DNA of 64,000 nucleotides from Bacteroidetes bacterium GWF2_41_31 (GTDB lineage: Bacteria; Bacteroidota; Bacteroidia; Bacteroidales; F082), in the NCBI GenBank assembly GCA_001769215.1, contig MEOL01000050.1, positions 231,342-295,341 on the forward strand. The letters are read 5' to 3'. The translations under genes and the position numbers were made by a program. Positions 15,895-24,324 of the stretch are shown in pieces. Each line of letters begins with the position of its first letter. The stretch's first letter is position 1. Under the pieces are notes generated by a model that was not told the origin of the DNA, ran no database searches, and was given only the letters and a program-made list of their open reading frames with translations.

Positions 15895-16545
15895 TTATTT
15901 TTCGCCCTTTTCTTCTGAGCTCGATTGCTGACTTGAAGAGGTAGTGCTAATTTCATTCGAGGAATTTGTCGTACTCGAATCCGGTTGATTAGTGATAATA
16001 GCCCTTAGACTTTCAGGGATATCTTCAGATCTAAGTGACTTAATAATTCTGTTGTCACTTTCTGGTTTAACAATACGTTTTTCTTTTTCTTCCATTGTAT
16101 TTAATTTTAAGTTATTAGAAATAATTTTATAGTTATTTAGGTTCGAGATAGTAAATATTACTACCAGAATGATTCCTATTGATATTAAACCAGCAACAAT
16201 AAAATTGAAAATAGTTGTTGACTTATCGATTTTGTATTTCCCAATTTTCGAATGCTCAAGAACTTTTTTGTTGTGATTTATTATTTCAGATGAAATTAGA
16301 AATGATAAAAAACTTAATAGAATCGAAAAAGCAAAGAATGAAATTGAAACATAATACACCCATAGTAATATGCTCATGTTTAAAGGGACAATATCTTTGA
16401 TGAATGTCAGACTTATAGCCAATGACCCGCCAGCAATGTAAACAGATTGTTTGTCAAATAATTCAATATTATATCGGTAATCTTTTTTAAGGGTTTCCAG
16501 ATATTTTTTCAAGTCTTTTTTTTGTTCTTCTGTCAAGTCAGTCAT
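15895..16545 (-). CDS. Hypothetical membrane protein, 216 aa, candidate cassette gene
   Basis: No family recognised. The N-terminal 30 residues are charged and helical; hydrophobic segments at about 35-50, 56-86 and 112-135 predict an inner-membrane protein with up to four passes, followed by a charged region and a C-terminal tail of about 35 residues rich in Ser, Thr and Gln. Small membrane proteins with a soluble tail are common among cassette and defence cargo, but no role can be assigned. The gene lies in a unit bounded by complementary ends at 16604 and 15759, about 846 bases, with attC-like site A2 directly downstream. Confidence 0.65.
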   Translation of the reverse strand: MTDLTEEQKKDLKKYLETLKKDYRYNIELFDKQSVYIAGGSLAISLTFIKDIVPLNMSILLWVYYVSISFFAFSILLSFLSFLISSEIINHNKKVLEHSKIGKYKIDKSTTIFNFIVAGLISIGIILVVIFTISNLNNYKIISNNLKLNTMEEKEKRIVKPESDNRIIKSLRSEDIPESLRAIITNQPDSSTTNSSNEISTTSSSQQSSSEEKGEK

Positions 16546-16811
16546 TTTCTAAAATTTCTCGTTGGATAATTACTTTCTGGGCTGTCTTTTGTGCTTGCTG
16601 GTAACATCCACATACCACCAATTGTCGTTATGCCTATTATATAACCTTAGTTGTTAACATTCATTCTGCTATTCATTTAATCTCATTACCACTATATTAT
16701 CCATTTTCAGCCGTTTAAAATCAGTTAAATCGGTTTCGGTCTTCTTCTTGTAATTGGATCATCGGGTGTTTGGTGGGGTAAATCTAGGAAATTATTTTAT
16801 CGGTTTGACAT
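16546..16811. other. Cassette edge and AT-rich spacer
   Basis: Contains GCTGGTAAC at 16597-16605, whose minus strand GTTACCAGC is the probable start of the 216-aa cassette. No clear partner site is found further upstream, so this may be the eroded end of the array. No gene seen. Confidence 0.45.
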
Positions 16812-17116
16812 TGGGGGTTAAGATATTATGGCGTTTTTTGTAAGGTTTTGTTTTTTCTTACAGTATCTTCTTAGTAAGGATTGATCTGATTTGGTTTTGA
16901 TGAACCTATTGCTGTCCTGATTTTGATTAAAATTTAATCACAACAAAGAAGGAATCGATGGCCATCCTGTTAGCTTGTAAGAGGCATGGATTTTTTATGA
17001 AAGTAAGGAATGAGGGGGATGATCATCCGGCTATTTTTTTGGACGGACCGGAGGTCAACTGAGTTCGGATGTGGGGCCAGATGGTTTTAATGATAAAGTG
17101 GCGTAGTTACACTTAT
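16812..17116 (+). repeat. Long direct repeat, copy 1
   Basis: About 300 bases, alignable from ggggttaagatattatgg to gataaagtggcgtagtt with the copy at 58361-58670 in the same orientation. The first half is diverged; the second half (from 16955) is nearly identical and includes the mini-ORF. The two copies lie beside the two clusters of attC-like sites. Confidence 0.75.
16958..17062 (+). CDS. 34-aa mini-ORF conserved in both repeat copies
   Basis: Starts MAILLACKRHGFFMKVRNEG and ends GPEVN. The copy at 58509 encodes the same length with changes I3K, F12V, K15T, V33I and N34K and no gap. Some differences between copies are synonymous (GTA AGG AAT versus GTA AGA AAT; TTA versus TTG). Either it is a real small protein or both are tails of a lost gene, because the frame stays open upstream of the ATG. 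No family recognised. Confidence 0.4.
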   Translation: MAILLACKRHGFFMKVRNEGDDHPAIFLDGPEVN

Positions 17117-17229
17117 CTGCCGATTTACCTACCTCCGGTAGGTGAACCTGCCGATTTACCTACCTCCGGTAGGTGAACCTGCCGATTTACCTACCTCCGG
17201 TAGGTGAACCTGCCGATTTACCTGCCGAA
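17117..17229. repeat. 31-base tandem repeat
   Basis: Three full copies plus a partial fourth of a 31-base unit starting at 17117, 17148, 17179 and 17210, each with the palindrome ACCTACC-TCC-GGTAGGT. Units are adjacent without unique spacers, so this is not a CRISPR array. It expands the same tgccgtaggtagg-type palindromes seen at 13.2 kb and inside site A1. Confidence 0.9.
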
Positions 17230-17887
17230 GGCATGGAGGCATGGAGGAACGAAGGCAGGAGGCATGAAACTACGCCCGGGTGGGGGGTTGGTCGAAGAGC
17301 AGGATGGAAGAGGAGTGAACGGGTAGATCAGGTTGTACAGGTACTGACACGGAAAAGGTAAAAGCTTGTTTGTAACTCCGGTATGGCGGTACAACCTCAA
17401 TCGGTACGGGTGGCACAATAACTACGGTATGGGTCGTAAAAATTGGAGCGGTATATCGATCCATCCAAACAGGGCTTCAATACATCAAAATTATCTTCTT
17501 GTTGCTTTACCAGCCTGCCTGGTTTTCGTATTCCACGAAATAAATTTGCTCTCCGTCAGAACTAAAAATGACCTTTACACATGTAAGTTTTTTAAAATTA
17601 ATCCTTTAGTCATGAAAATCACTAATAGTGCCCAAACTAATACTTTATCCTATTTGCCTTATGTTTAATGGCCCCTCATACGGATGATTATATTTATTGA
17701 TAATGTAACCAGCGAATCTCCACCGAATACAAAGCCTCACAGATTTTGAAGATTTATGGACTACTCTCCCGGAAGCAAGTTAATCCGACAAGTAGTAGAT
17801 ACGTAATCGTTTATTGATGAATTTGACTTCGTCAGTGATTTTTTTCAAAGCCATTTTTCAGTCAAGTAATATTTGACCACATAATTT
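17230..17887. other. Intergenic, no supported gene
   Basis: Purine-rich G-heavy text at 17230-17360 followed by AT-rich sequence. A 100-codon + frame at 17366-17668 has no recognisable domain and includes the 43-base segment shared with 14618-14660, so it is taken as chance. Confidence 0.45.
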
Positions 17888-18583
17888 TTATCCCGGCACC
17901 ACAAACTGGTACCCTTTCCCCTTGAGGGTAATAATTTCGATCCGTGGGTCTTCACTCAAATAGGATCGAAGTTTTCGAACATACACATCAAGTGTTCGTG
18001 AGTTGTAATAGGAGTCGTCGCCCCAAATACTCATCAACATTGATTTGCGGTCGGTGGTTTGGTTGCGGTTGGCTGTCAATATGGTCAGCACTTCGGCTTC
18101 ACGCATGGATAGTTTTCTCACCTGGTTCTTCAAAATCAACTCATATCGATCGGGTGAAAACAAATAGTTTCCCAGGGTAATGGGTGCACCTTTTTCTGTC
18201 CCTTGATGAGCCGACAGTTGTATGATATTCAGTTGGTTGTTGATGCGGGCAATCAGCTCTTTTATGCTAAACGGCTTCTTGATGTAGTCGGTGCCACCGC
18301 TTTCAAAACCCTGAACCAGGTCGTTGGTTTCAATTTTGGCTGTTACAAATATGATGGGGAGTTTGGGAAAACGACTCCGAATCTGTCGACCCAATGTAAA
18401 ACCATCAACATTGGGCAGCATCACATCCAATATACATATCTCAGGGGTAAAGATGTCAAATGCTGACATTACGCGGGCACCATCACCAATAAGCAAAACC
18501 TCAAACTCCTGACTTTCCAGAGTTTCTTTTACAATCTTACCCAGAAAGGGTTCGTCTTCTATATAAAGTATCTTTCGTTTCAT
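17888..18583 (-). CDS. OmpR-family response regulator
   Basis: 231 aa with an N-terminal receiver (acidic pocket E10-D11 region, phosphoacceptor D53 in ILDVMLPNVDG, Thr/Lys in FVTAK) and a C-terminal winged-helix DNA-binding domain (about 130-230, with RTLDVYVRKLRSYL and GKGYQFV). It overlaps the upstream histidine kinase gene by four bases (ATGA), so the pair is translationally coupled. It probably acts on the divergent GLPGLI/outer-membrane barrel operon through the ATTAACC repeats at 20172-20218. It resembles RprY of Bacteroides, but I do not assign that name. Confidence 0.92.
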   Translation of the reverse strand: MKRKILYIEDEPFLGKIVKETLESQEFEVLLIGDGARVMSAFDIFTPEICILDVMLPNVDGFTLGRQIRSRFPKLPIIFVTAKIETNDLVQGFESGGTDYIKKPFSIKELIARINNQLNIIQLSAHQGTEKGAPITLGNYLFSPDRYELILKNQVRKLSMREAEVLTILTANRNQTTDRKSMLMSIWGDDSYYNSRTLDVYVRKLRSYLSEDPRIEIITLKGKGYQFVVPG

Positions 18584-20121
18584 TGCTTTATTGCCGGAAA
18601 AATAAGTGTGAACTGACAGCCTCCTCTATCTAAATTCTTTACACCAATCCTGCCTTGATGCTGCTGCATCACCAATGCAGCATAATTCAAACCAAGTCCG
18701 TAACCTTTCGCATTGTGCAGGTTGGCGGTAGGCACCCTGAAAAATTTCTCAAAAACTTTGTCCAGATATTCGTCGGGAATACCCATGCCATTGTCTTCAA
18801 GAACTACCAAAGTTTCTCTGTTTTCGTGCTGTATTTGAATGGATATCTCCGGTTTTTTTGTGCAATATTTCAAACTGTTGTCAATTAAATTAACCAACAC
18901 CCCATGAACATGAAACTTGTCAGCATTAATCAGGATTTCCTCCTCGTTCGCTTCCAATCTGACTTCAGCATTTGCCTGATCAAACCGTGTTTGCATGGAA
19001 AACAGAACTTCTTTGATAAGATTGGTCAGGTTAACACGCTCGATGGTAATAAATGGCCTCCCTTCCTCCAGGGCCGAGTTGTTCAGTACCTGATTTACCA
19101 GTAAATCAAGTCGGTTTATCTCGCTGTGGGCCATTTCCAGATATTCTTTGGTTCGGGTGGGATCTTTTTTCATGTCAAAATCCAGCAAAGCTTCCAGTGC
19201 TACCTTTACTGTTGAAACAGGGGTTTTTAGTTCATGGGTGATATTTGAAATAAAATCGTTTTTAAGTGCAATAAGCTTTCGTTGATTTTTCAGGTTGATA
19301 TAGGCCATTCTGAATGCCAACGTTGTGATTAGTAGTAATATGATGGCAAATGTCAGCTGAGGGATAATGGCTTTCAGGAGATAAACATGGTAATGGCGGA
19401 TGGTGGCAAGATACTTATTTTCAAATAATTCGCTTTTCACAACCATACCCGGAAATTGATGGTTGTTGACAGAAATACTGTCGTTTGCGTGCCACAAAAC
19501 AGTAAATCCGCTGTATTCTTTGATTAAAAACTGGTTGAAAAGTGATGTGAGCAGTGTAGTGTCAACTTTCGCGATAAAATAAGTGGACAAACTTTGTTCC
19601 CCGGTGTTAATTTTTTCCACCGAATTAATTAGCAAACGGACACTTTTCAGTAACAACTTGTTACTTGTGTCTTGAAATGCCATGTTGAGGTAGGTCGTGT
19701 CATACCTGTCCGGGATACTGTCGTCAATGATAATTTTAATTTGACTTTGGGTTTCCGGTAAGCCCGTAAGTTTTACTGATTCATTTCCGGCATCACCAAG
19801 TTGCATAAATATTCTGCTCACCGTATCATGGTTGTAGGTATATGATGATGAGAATGTAAGCGAATCCATGCCTTTTGGCCTGAACATAAAAACCTTGCTG
19901 AAACTTGTGTCGCTTAATATGGGATCAATCAATTGCGTGGCCAGCATAGTATCCATTACCTGTTGTTCCGATTGCCTGAGCCCTCTTTCGAGATCCCTGG
20001 TCAGTAATTTTCTGTTTTCTTCATACTGCGTATAGAGCCAATAACCCAGAAAAAGGGTGAGTAATATCTGACTGCTAATCATCAGCCACCTGATATGCGA
20101 TATATTTCTGTGTCTTTCCAT
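18580..20121 (-). CDS. Sensor histidine kinase
   Basis: 513-aa membrane kinase: transmembrane segments at about 14-30 and 252-273 enclose a periplasmic sensor of roughly 220 residues; then the dimerisation/phosphoacceptor helix with H296 in ITHELKTPVS, and a catalytic ATPase domain with N box, DNGMGIPDEY and GYGLGLNYAALVM. It should phosphorylate the adjacent regulator. The ligand is unknown; the divergent outer-membrane operon suggests an envelope signal or metabolite. A TATTTTTG box (20138-20145) lies 16 bases upstream of the ATG. Confidence 0.92.
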   Translation of the reverse strand: MERHRNISHIRWLMISSQILLTLFLGYWLYTQYEENRKLLTRDLERGLRQSEQQVMDTMLATQLIDPILSDTSFSKVFMFRPKGMDSLTFSSSYTYNHDTVSRIFMQLGDAGNESVKLTGLPETQSQIKIIIDDSIPDRYDTTYLNMAFQDTSNKLLLKSVRLLINSVEKINTGEQSLSTYFIAKVDTTLLTSLFNQFLIKEYSGFTVLWHANDSISVNNHQFPGMVVKSELFENKYLATIRHYHVYLLKAIIPQLTFAIILLLITTLAFRMAYINLKNQRKLIALKNDFISNITHELKTPVSTVKVALEALLDFDMKKDPTRTKEYLEMAHSEINRLDLLVNQVLNNSALEEGRPFITIERVNLTNLIKEVLFSMQTRFDQANAEVRLEANEEEILINADKFHVHGVLVNLIDNSLKYCTKKPEISIQIQHENRETLVVLEDNGMGIPDEYLDKVFEKFFRVPTANLHNAKGYGLGLNYAALVMQQHQGRIGVKNLDRGGCQFTLIFPAIKQ

Positions 20122-20137
20122 ATTAACTTTTCATCCA

Positions 20138-20145
20138 CAAAAATA
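20138..20145 (-). promoter_or_regulatory. -7 box (TATTTTTG) of the kinase-regulator operon
   Basis: CAAAAATA on +, matching TAnnTTTG on the minus strand, with a TTG (minus) at 20162-20164 as possible -33 element 16 bases away. Confidence 0.55.
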
Positions 20146-20171
20146 CATTAAACAGTATTCGCAATCAATCG

Positions 20172-20218
20172 ATTAACCTTAATTAACCTTAATTGGTTTA
20201 GCATTAACCTGCACCAAC
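20172..20218 (+). promoter_or_regulatory. ATTAACC direct repeats, candidate regulator operator
   Basis: ATTAACC at 20172, 20182 and 20203, with related ATTGGTT and ACCAACC between and after. Spacing of 10 and 21 bases is one and two helical turns, as used by OmpR-family dimers. The repeats lie between the divergent promoters of the regulator operon and its presumed target. Confidence 0.55.
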
Positions 20219-20230
20219 CTTCTGCCCCTT

Positions 20231-20238
20231 TATTTTTG
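20231..20238 (+). promoter_or_regulatory. -7 box (TATTTTTG) of the GLPGLI operon
   Basis: An exact TAnnTTTG match 44 bases before the ATG at 20283, directly downstream of the ATTAACC repeats, a position suited to activation. Confidence 0.55.
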
Positions 20239-20282
20239 GCTCAAAATTAATTCATGGAAATATCCAATAAAACTCAATCAAA

Positions 20283-21047
20283 ATGAAAAAAATATTTTTA
20301 GCCATGGTAACAACTGTCGTCATGATGACGGTAAATGCTCAATCAGAAAAAAGTGAGGTTCGTACAGAAGGCACCATCACCTACGAAGAGGTGGTGAAGT
20401 TTGACATTGTAGTGGACGGAATGTCTCCCGAAATGATGGCAATGATGCCCAAAGAAAACCGATCCGGTACCATACTTTATTTCAACGATAAGGCCTCTCG
20501 GTATGAAAACCTAAACGTAGTAACCGATGGATCCATTGAAGAGGAAACGGGAGGGGCCACCGTAAAAATAATGATGAGTACTCCGGAAAATATTATGTAC
20601 CGTGACCTGAAAAATCAGAAAATGGTTCATCAGAAAGAATTTATGACCCGAAATTTTCTGATAGAATCCGACATACAAAAAGAAGAATGGAAGCTTACCG
20701 GAAATCAGCAAGTGATCCTGGGCTACCCCTGTCAGGAAGCCTTGAAAAATGACACATCCGGAATGGTAAAAGTGTGGTTTACACCAGCCATTCCAGTATC
20801 TACAGGTCTCGGTGAATTTGGCGGTCTTCCGGGGATGGTGTTGGCCGTTGATGTCAATGATGGTGAACAAACCATGACAGCCAAATCGGTGGATCTGGTA
20901 AAAGTGGATCCGGACAAATTGCAAAAGCCCAATAAAGGAAAAAAAGTTAGCCGCGAAAAATTCAATTCTATTGTGGAAGAAAAGAACAAAGAAATGGGTG
21001 CTGAAGGTGGTGAAGGCCAAACCATTATCATGAAAATTAGTCAATAG
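20283..21047 (+). CDS. GLPGLI family exported protein
   Basis: 254-aa exported protein with an N-terminal signal peptide ending near NAQ20. It carries the family-naming motif as EFGGLPGMVLAVDVNDG at about residues 175-191, preceded by VILGYPCQEA and VWFTPAIPVSTGLG, all typical of GLPGLI proteins. The family is restricted to Bacteroidota and has no firmly known function; members are usually encoded with a TonB-dependent-receptor-like protein, as here. Met-rich stretches (MSPEMMAMMP) suggest possible metal contact, but that is speculation. The next gene starts 16 bases downstream. Confidence 0.92.
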   Translation: MKKIFLAMVTTVVMMTVNAQSEKSEVRTEGTITYEEVVKFDIVVDGMSPEMMAMMPKENRSGTILYFNDKASRYENLNVVTDGSIEEETGGATVKIMMSTPENIMYRDLKNQKMVHQKEFMTRNFLIESDIQKEEWKLTGNQQVILGYPCQEALKNDTSGMVKVWFTPAIPVSTGLGEFGGLPGMVLAVDVNDGEQTMTAKSVDLVKVDPDKLQKPNKGKKVSREKFNSIVEEKNKEMGAEGGEGQTIIMKISQ

Positions 21048-21063
21048 TTCAGGAGGTGTCCAA

Positions 21064-23814
21064 ATGAAAAAGATTGTTTTCCTTTTACTGTATTTTCCAG
21101 CCTTCATTTCCCTTGCACAGCAAACCATACTTAAAGGCGATGTAGTTGACGAGCAGGGCAACCCTTTGCTCTACGCCACCGCAGTGTTGCTTTACCCGGT
21201 CGATTCCACCATGACCTACTACGGTATTACCAATGAAACCGGACATTTCGAGATAAAAAACATACATCCGGGGAATTATATTCTGCAAACATCCTACATG
21301 GGTTATCAGTCGTTTTTTAAAAAGTTGGAATTGCCCCTTTCCAAAGGAAATTATTTGGGCGTTATAGCCATGCAACCGGCTTTATTAAATCTTTCAGAGG
21401 TAGAAGTAAGTGCTGACCGCATACCATTTATTATCAAAAAGGACACCATTGAGTACGGCGCCGGGTCGTATCAGGTAAAGCCCGATGCTGTTGCCGAAGA
21501 TTTATTGAAAAAACTTCCCGGGGTTCAGGTTGACAGAGCCGGAAACATTAAAGCGCAAGGGGAAAATGTGCAGAATGTGCTGGTGGATGGGAAGGAATTT
21601 TTTGGCAACGATCCGCAGGTGGCCACAAAAAACCTGCCCGCCGATGCCATCGAAAAAGTTCAGGTTTACAATAAGAAATCGGATGAAACCGAATTAACCG
21701 GAATTGAGGACGGAACTTATGCCAAAACCATTAACCTGATTTTGAAGGATGGTAAGAAAAGTGCCCTTTTTGGAGATGTTTCAGCGGGTGTGGGTACGGA
21801 TGAAAAATATCAGGCCGGGGCAAAACTCTACCGGTTTACCAAGAAACACCAGTTTGCAGCACTGGCCATGCTTAACAATGTCAATAAATATGGATTCTCC
21901 TTTAGCGACTACCTCAATTTTACCGGAGGACTCCAAAGTCTTATGAGTGGAGGGGGTTCCATCAGCATTGGTAGCGATAGCGATATGCCCATCAACTTTG
22001 GACAGAATATCAACGGACTGGTAACTTCAGGGGCAGCGGGGGCTAACTTTACCTACGAAGCACATAAAAACAATCGGTTTAATATCAGCTATTTGGGAAG
22101 TGGTGCAGACAAAAAACTAATTCAAAACACGGTCACCGATAACTTTCTCGAAAACGGTTCGTATATTCAAAACGAAGACCTAAGTCAGAATACCAGAAAC
22201 CGCGCACACAGGATTAATTTTGGGTGGAAGAATAGAATCGACTCCACACAACATCTTAACTTCGATGGTGGTATCAATATAACCAATGGAAACTCAAAGG
22301 CAGTGTCGTTCACCGAAAGTACGGTTGGTGGTTTGCTCTCCAATGAGTTGAACAGTGCTAACAACTATGACCAATTAAATTATTCTGCAAAGCTGTCAGC
22401 TTTGTATATAAAGAAATGGGAAAGGGTGTTGAGACTATTTAAGTTAAAAGGTGGTTTTTCAGCCAAAAGCAATCAGATGAATTCTCAATGGGCCAATAAT
22501 GCCCGTTTTTTCAATCCTCCTGATACCTCAGTATATCTAGGGTTTCAAAATGACGAAAACCGGTTGCTAAGCTATTCATTGGCTTCATCACTTACTTTCA
22601 AAATTGCTCATTTCTGGTATTTGGTGCCAAGTGCAAGTGCCGGAAAGAATGAAGAGTGGCTTAACAGGGTTCAGGGAATACCTCCCGGGGAACAGCATGT
22701 CACGGACTCGTTAAGTCCTGATTTTAATCGTCAATATCAATGGCTTCGGGGCGGAATTTCCGTTAAAAGGAATACAAAAAGGAGCCAGTTGAGCCTCATG
22801 GCCGAATTTGAAAATGCACATACCGGAAATACATTGAATAACCTGTCTTCACAGTACGATCGACTGTGGTATTTTGTGCCCGGATTTTCGTGGGATTACG
22901 ATCTTGGTACAGGAAAACGTTTGGCAGTTAGTTTTCAATCTTCGGTAAATTCACCAACGGCGAGTCAACTATTGCCCACTCTGGACAATACCAATCCATT
23001 GCAATTGTATCAGGGAAACAGAGCCTTGAAGCCGGATTTCAACCACAATTTGCAACTCAACTGGATTTATTTTGACCAATTTTCACTCATCTCCTTATTT
23101 GCGAGGGTTCATGCCAGTTATACCAGCAACAAGATTAACTGGTCCAGAACTGTTATGCCTGACCTTAGTCAAATACTGACTTTGGTCAATGTGGCTGATG
23201 ATTATCGTGCAGGGGCCAGCATTGATTTTTCTACACCCATCCGGCCTTTGAGAATCAATTTTAATGCTCGACTTAACGAAGATTGGAACCAAGGAATCAA
23301 CATGGTAAATGGAGATCAGAACATCGTCACCAACTTTATTCATGCGCTAACACTTAAATTTGACAACCGTAAAAAGGAAAAATGGGACCTGACGGTAGGA
23401 GCTACCCTTCAGCTAACTGATGCCCATTACTCCATTCAGAAATCACTCAACAAACTGTATTTCAATTTTACAGCTTTTACTGATATTGTTTACACGCCAT
23501 CTGAAAAATGGTATTTGGCACTCACTGCCGACCTTCATCGATACAATGGCCAATCGTTTGGCGAATCGGTTTACATTCCTTTATTGAAGGGGGAAATCAC
23601 CCGATATTTTTTGAAACACAACAGAGGAGTAATGATCTTTGAGGTGTATGATTTACTGGATAAAAATACAGGAATAGAACGACTCAGTGAAATGAACTAT
23701 CTCCTTCAACGACAATCTAATACAATTGGAAGATATGCCATGATAACGTTAAAATATCGATTAAATAAATTTGATAAAAAGTCAGGGATTGATATACAGA
23801 TGGGGAGGAGGTAA
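21064..23814 (+). CDS. TonB-dependent-receptor-like outer membrane beta-barrel protein
   Basis: 916 aa: signal peptide (about 1-18), a CarboxypepD_reg-like domain (about 22-110), a plug-like region with LLKKLPGVQVDRAGNIKAQG and VLVDGKEFFGNDP (about 145-190), then a large beta-barrel (OMP_b-brl_3 type) to the C-terminus. It probably transports or exports a substrate together with the GLPGLI partner; the substrate is unknown. The ATG is preceded by a perfect AGGAGG at 21051-21056, seven bases away, which is unusual in a phylum that mostly does not use Shine-Dalgarno pairing. Confidence 0.92.
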   Translation: MKKIVFLLLYFPAFISLAQQTILKGDVVDEQGNPLLYATAVLLYPVDSTMTYYGITNETGHFEIKNIHPGNYILQTSYMGYQSFFKKLELPLSKGNYLGVIAMQPALLNLSEVEVSADRIPFIIKKDTIEYGAGSYQVKPDAVAEDLLKKLPGVQVDRAGNIKAQGENVQNVLVDGKEFFGNDPQVATKNLPADAIEKVQVYNKKSDETELTGIEDGTYAKTINLILKDGKKSALFGDVSAGVGTDEKYQAGAKLYRFTKKHQFAALAMLNNVNKYGFSFSDYLNFTGGLQSLMSGGGSISIGSDSDMPINFGQNINGLVTSGAAGANFTYEAHKNNRFNISYLGSGADKKLIQNTVTDNFLENGSYIQNEDLSQNTRNRAHRINFGWKNRIDSTQHLNFDGGINITNGNSKAVSFTESTVGGLLSNELNSANNYDQLNYSAKLSALYIKKWERVLRLFKLKGGFSAKSNQMNSQWANNARFFNPPDTSVYLGFQNDENRLLSYSLASSLTFKIAHFWYLVPSASAGKNEEWLNRVQGIPPGEQHVTDSLSPDFNRQYQWLRGGISVKRNTKRSQLSLMAEFENAHTGNTLNNLSSQYDRLWYFVPGFSWDYDLGTGKRLAVSFQSSVNSPTASQLLPTLDNTNPLQLYQGNRALKPDFNHNLQLNWIYFDQFSLISLFARVHASYTSNKINWSRTVMPDLSQILTLVNVADDYRAGASIDFSTPIRPLRINFNARLNEDWNQGINMVNGDQNIVTNFIHALTLKFDNRKKEKWDLTVGATLQLTDAHYSIQKSLNKLYFNFTAFTDIVYTPSEKWYLALTADLHRYNGQSFGESVYIPLLKGEITRYFLKHNRGVMIFEVYDLLDKNTGIERLSEMNYLLQRQSNTIGRYAMITLKYRLNKFDKKSGIDIQMGRR

Positions 23815-23923
23815 GTGTTGTGTTGTCAATTGAACATGTGTCTCATCCAGAAAAAAGGTTTACAATTTTTGTTGATATTTTGGCACCCACTATCAGTACG
23901 AGACACTTTAAGTTAAAAGGGTT

Positions 23924-24214
23924 TTATTCCATTCCCCAATCTCCATTAATAATCTCTTTCCTCGATTTCACTCCCAACCTTGAGAAAATCTTATACACAT
24001 GACTCTTTACCGTACTTACTTCGATGTTGAGTTCGGTGGAAATTTCTTTGTTGGAGGCACCCTTACGTAAAAATTCGAAAACCTTTTTTTCCTGCATCGA
24101 CAGGGACTGAAGTAGCGATTTGTCTGTGATGTCAACTTGCTCTTGTGGGCGTTTTCGTCTTGTTGGCAGCAGCAAAACTGTTGGTATAAGTACCAATATC
24201 AAAGCTAACCACAC
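23924..24214 (-). CDS. Small membrane-anchored LuxR-type regulator
   Basis: About 96 aa with a GTG start at 24214; the frame is open further upstream (to 24264) with more hydrophobic residues, so the true start may lie there. An N-terminal transmembrane segment (VWLALILVLIPTVLLL) is followed by a GerE/LuxR helix-turn-helix (about 35-90) with MQEKKVFEFLRKGASNKEIS and STVKSHVYKIFSRLGV. There is no receiver domain. It is encoded 110 bases downstream of the secreted Ser-rich protein gene in the same direction and may be co-transcribed, which suggests it responds to that protein or the same envelope state. Confidence 0.8.
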   Translation of the reverse strand: MWLALILVLIPTVLLLPTRRKRPQEQVDITDKSLLQSLSMQEKKVFEFLRKGASNKEISTELNIEVSTVKSHVYKIFSRLGVKSRKEIINGDWGME

Positions 24215-24324
24215 TATTCCTAAAAGCAGAATCCTTCGGGTTGGGAGAAAGAAGGATATTCGAATTATTATTCATTATAAGATGGAGGAAATTTTCGTCT
24301 TTGCCACCAATAATGATAGTGTGT

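Noticed and set aside
17117..17229. Possible CRISPR array
   Set aside because: The repeated units are contiguous with no unique spacers and no cas genes are present, so it is a plain tandem repeat.
17366..17668. 100-codon + strand ORF
   Set aside because: No domain, atypical composition, and it includes a short segment repeated at 14618-14660; regarded as chance.
23820..24002. 60-codon + strand ORF after the barrel gene
   Set aside because: Lies opposite the LuxR-type gene and shows no protein-like features.
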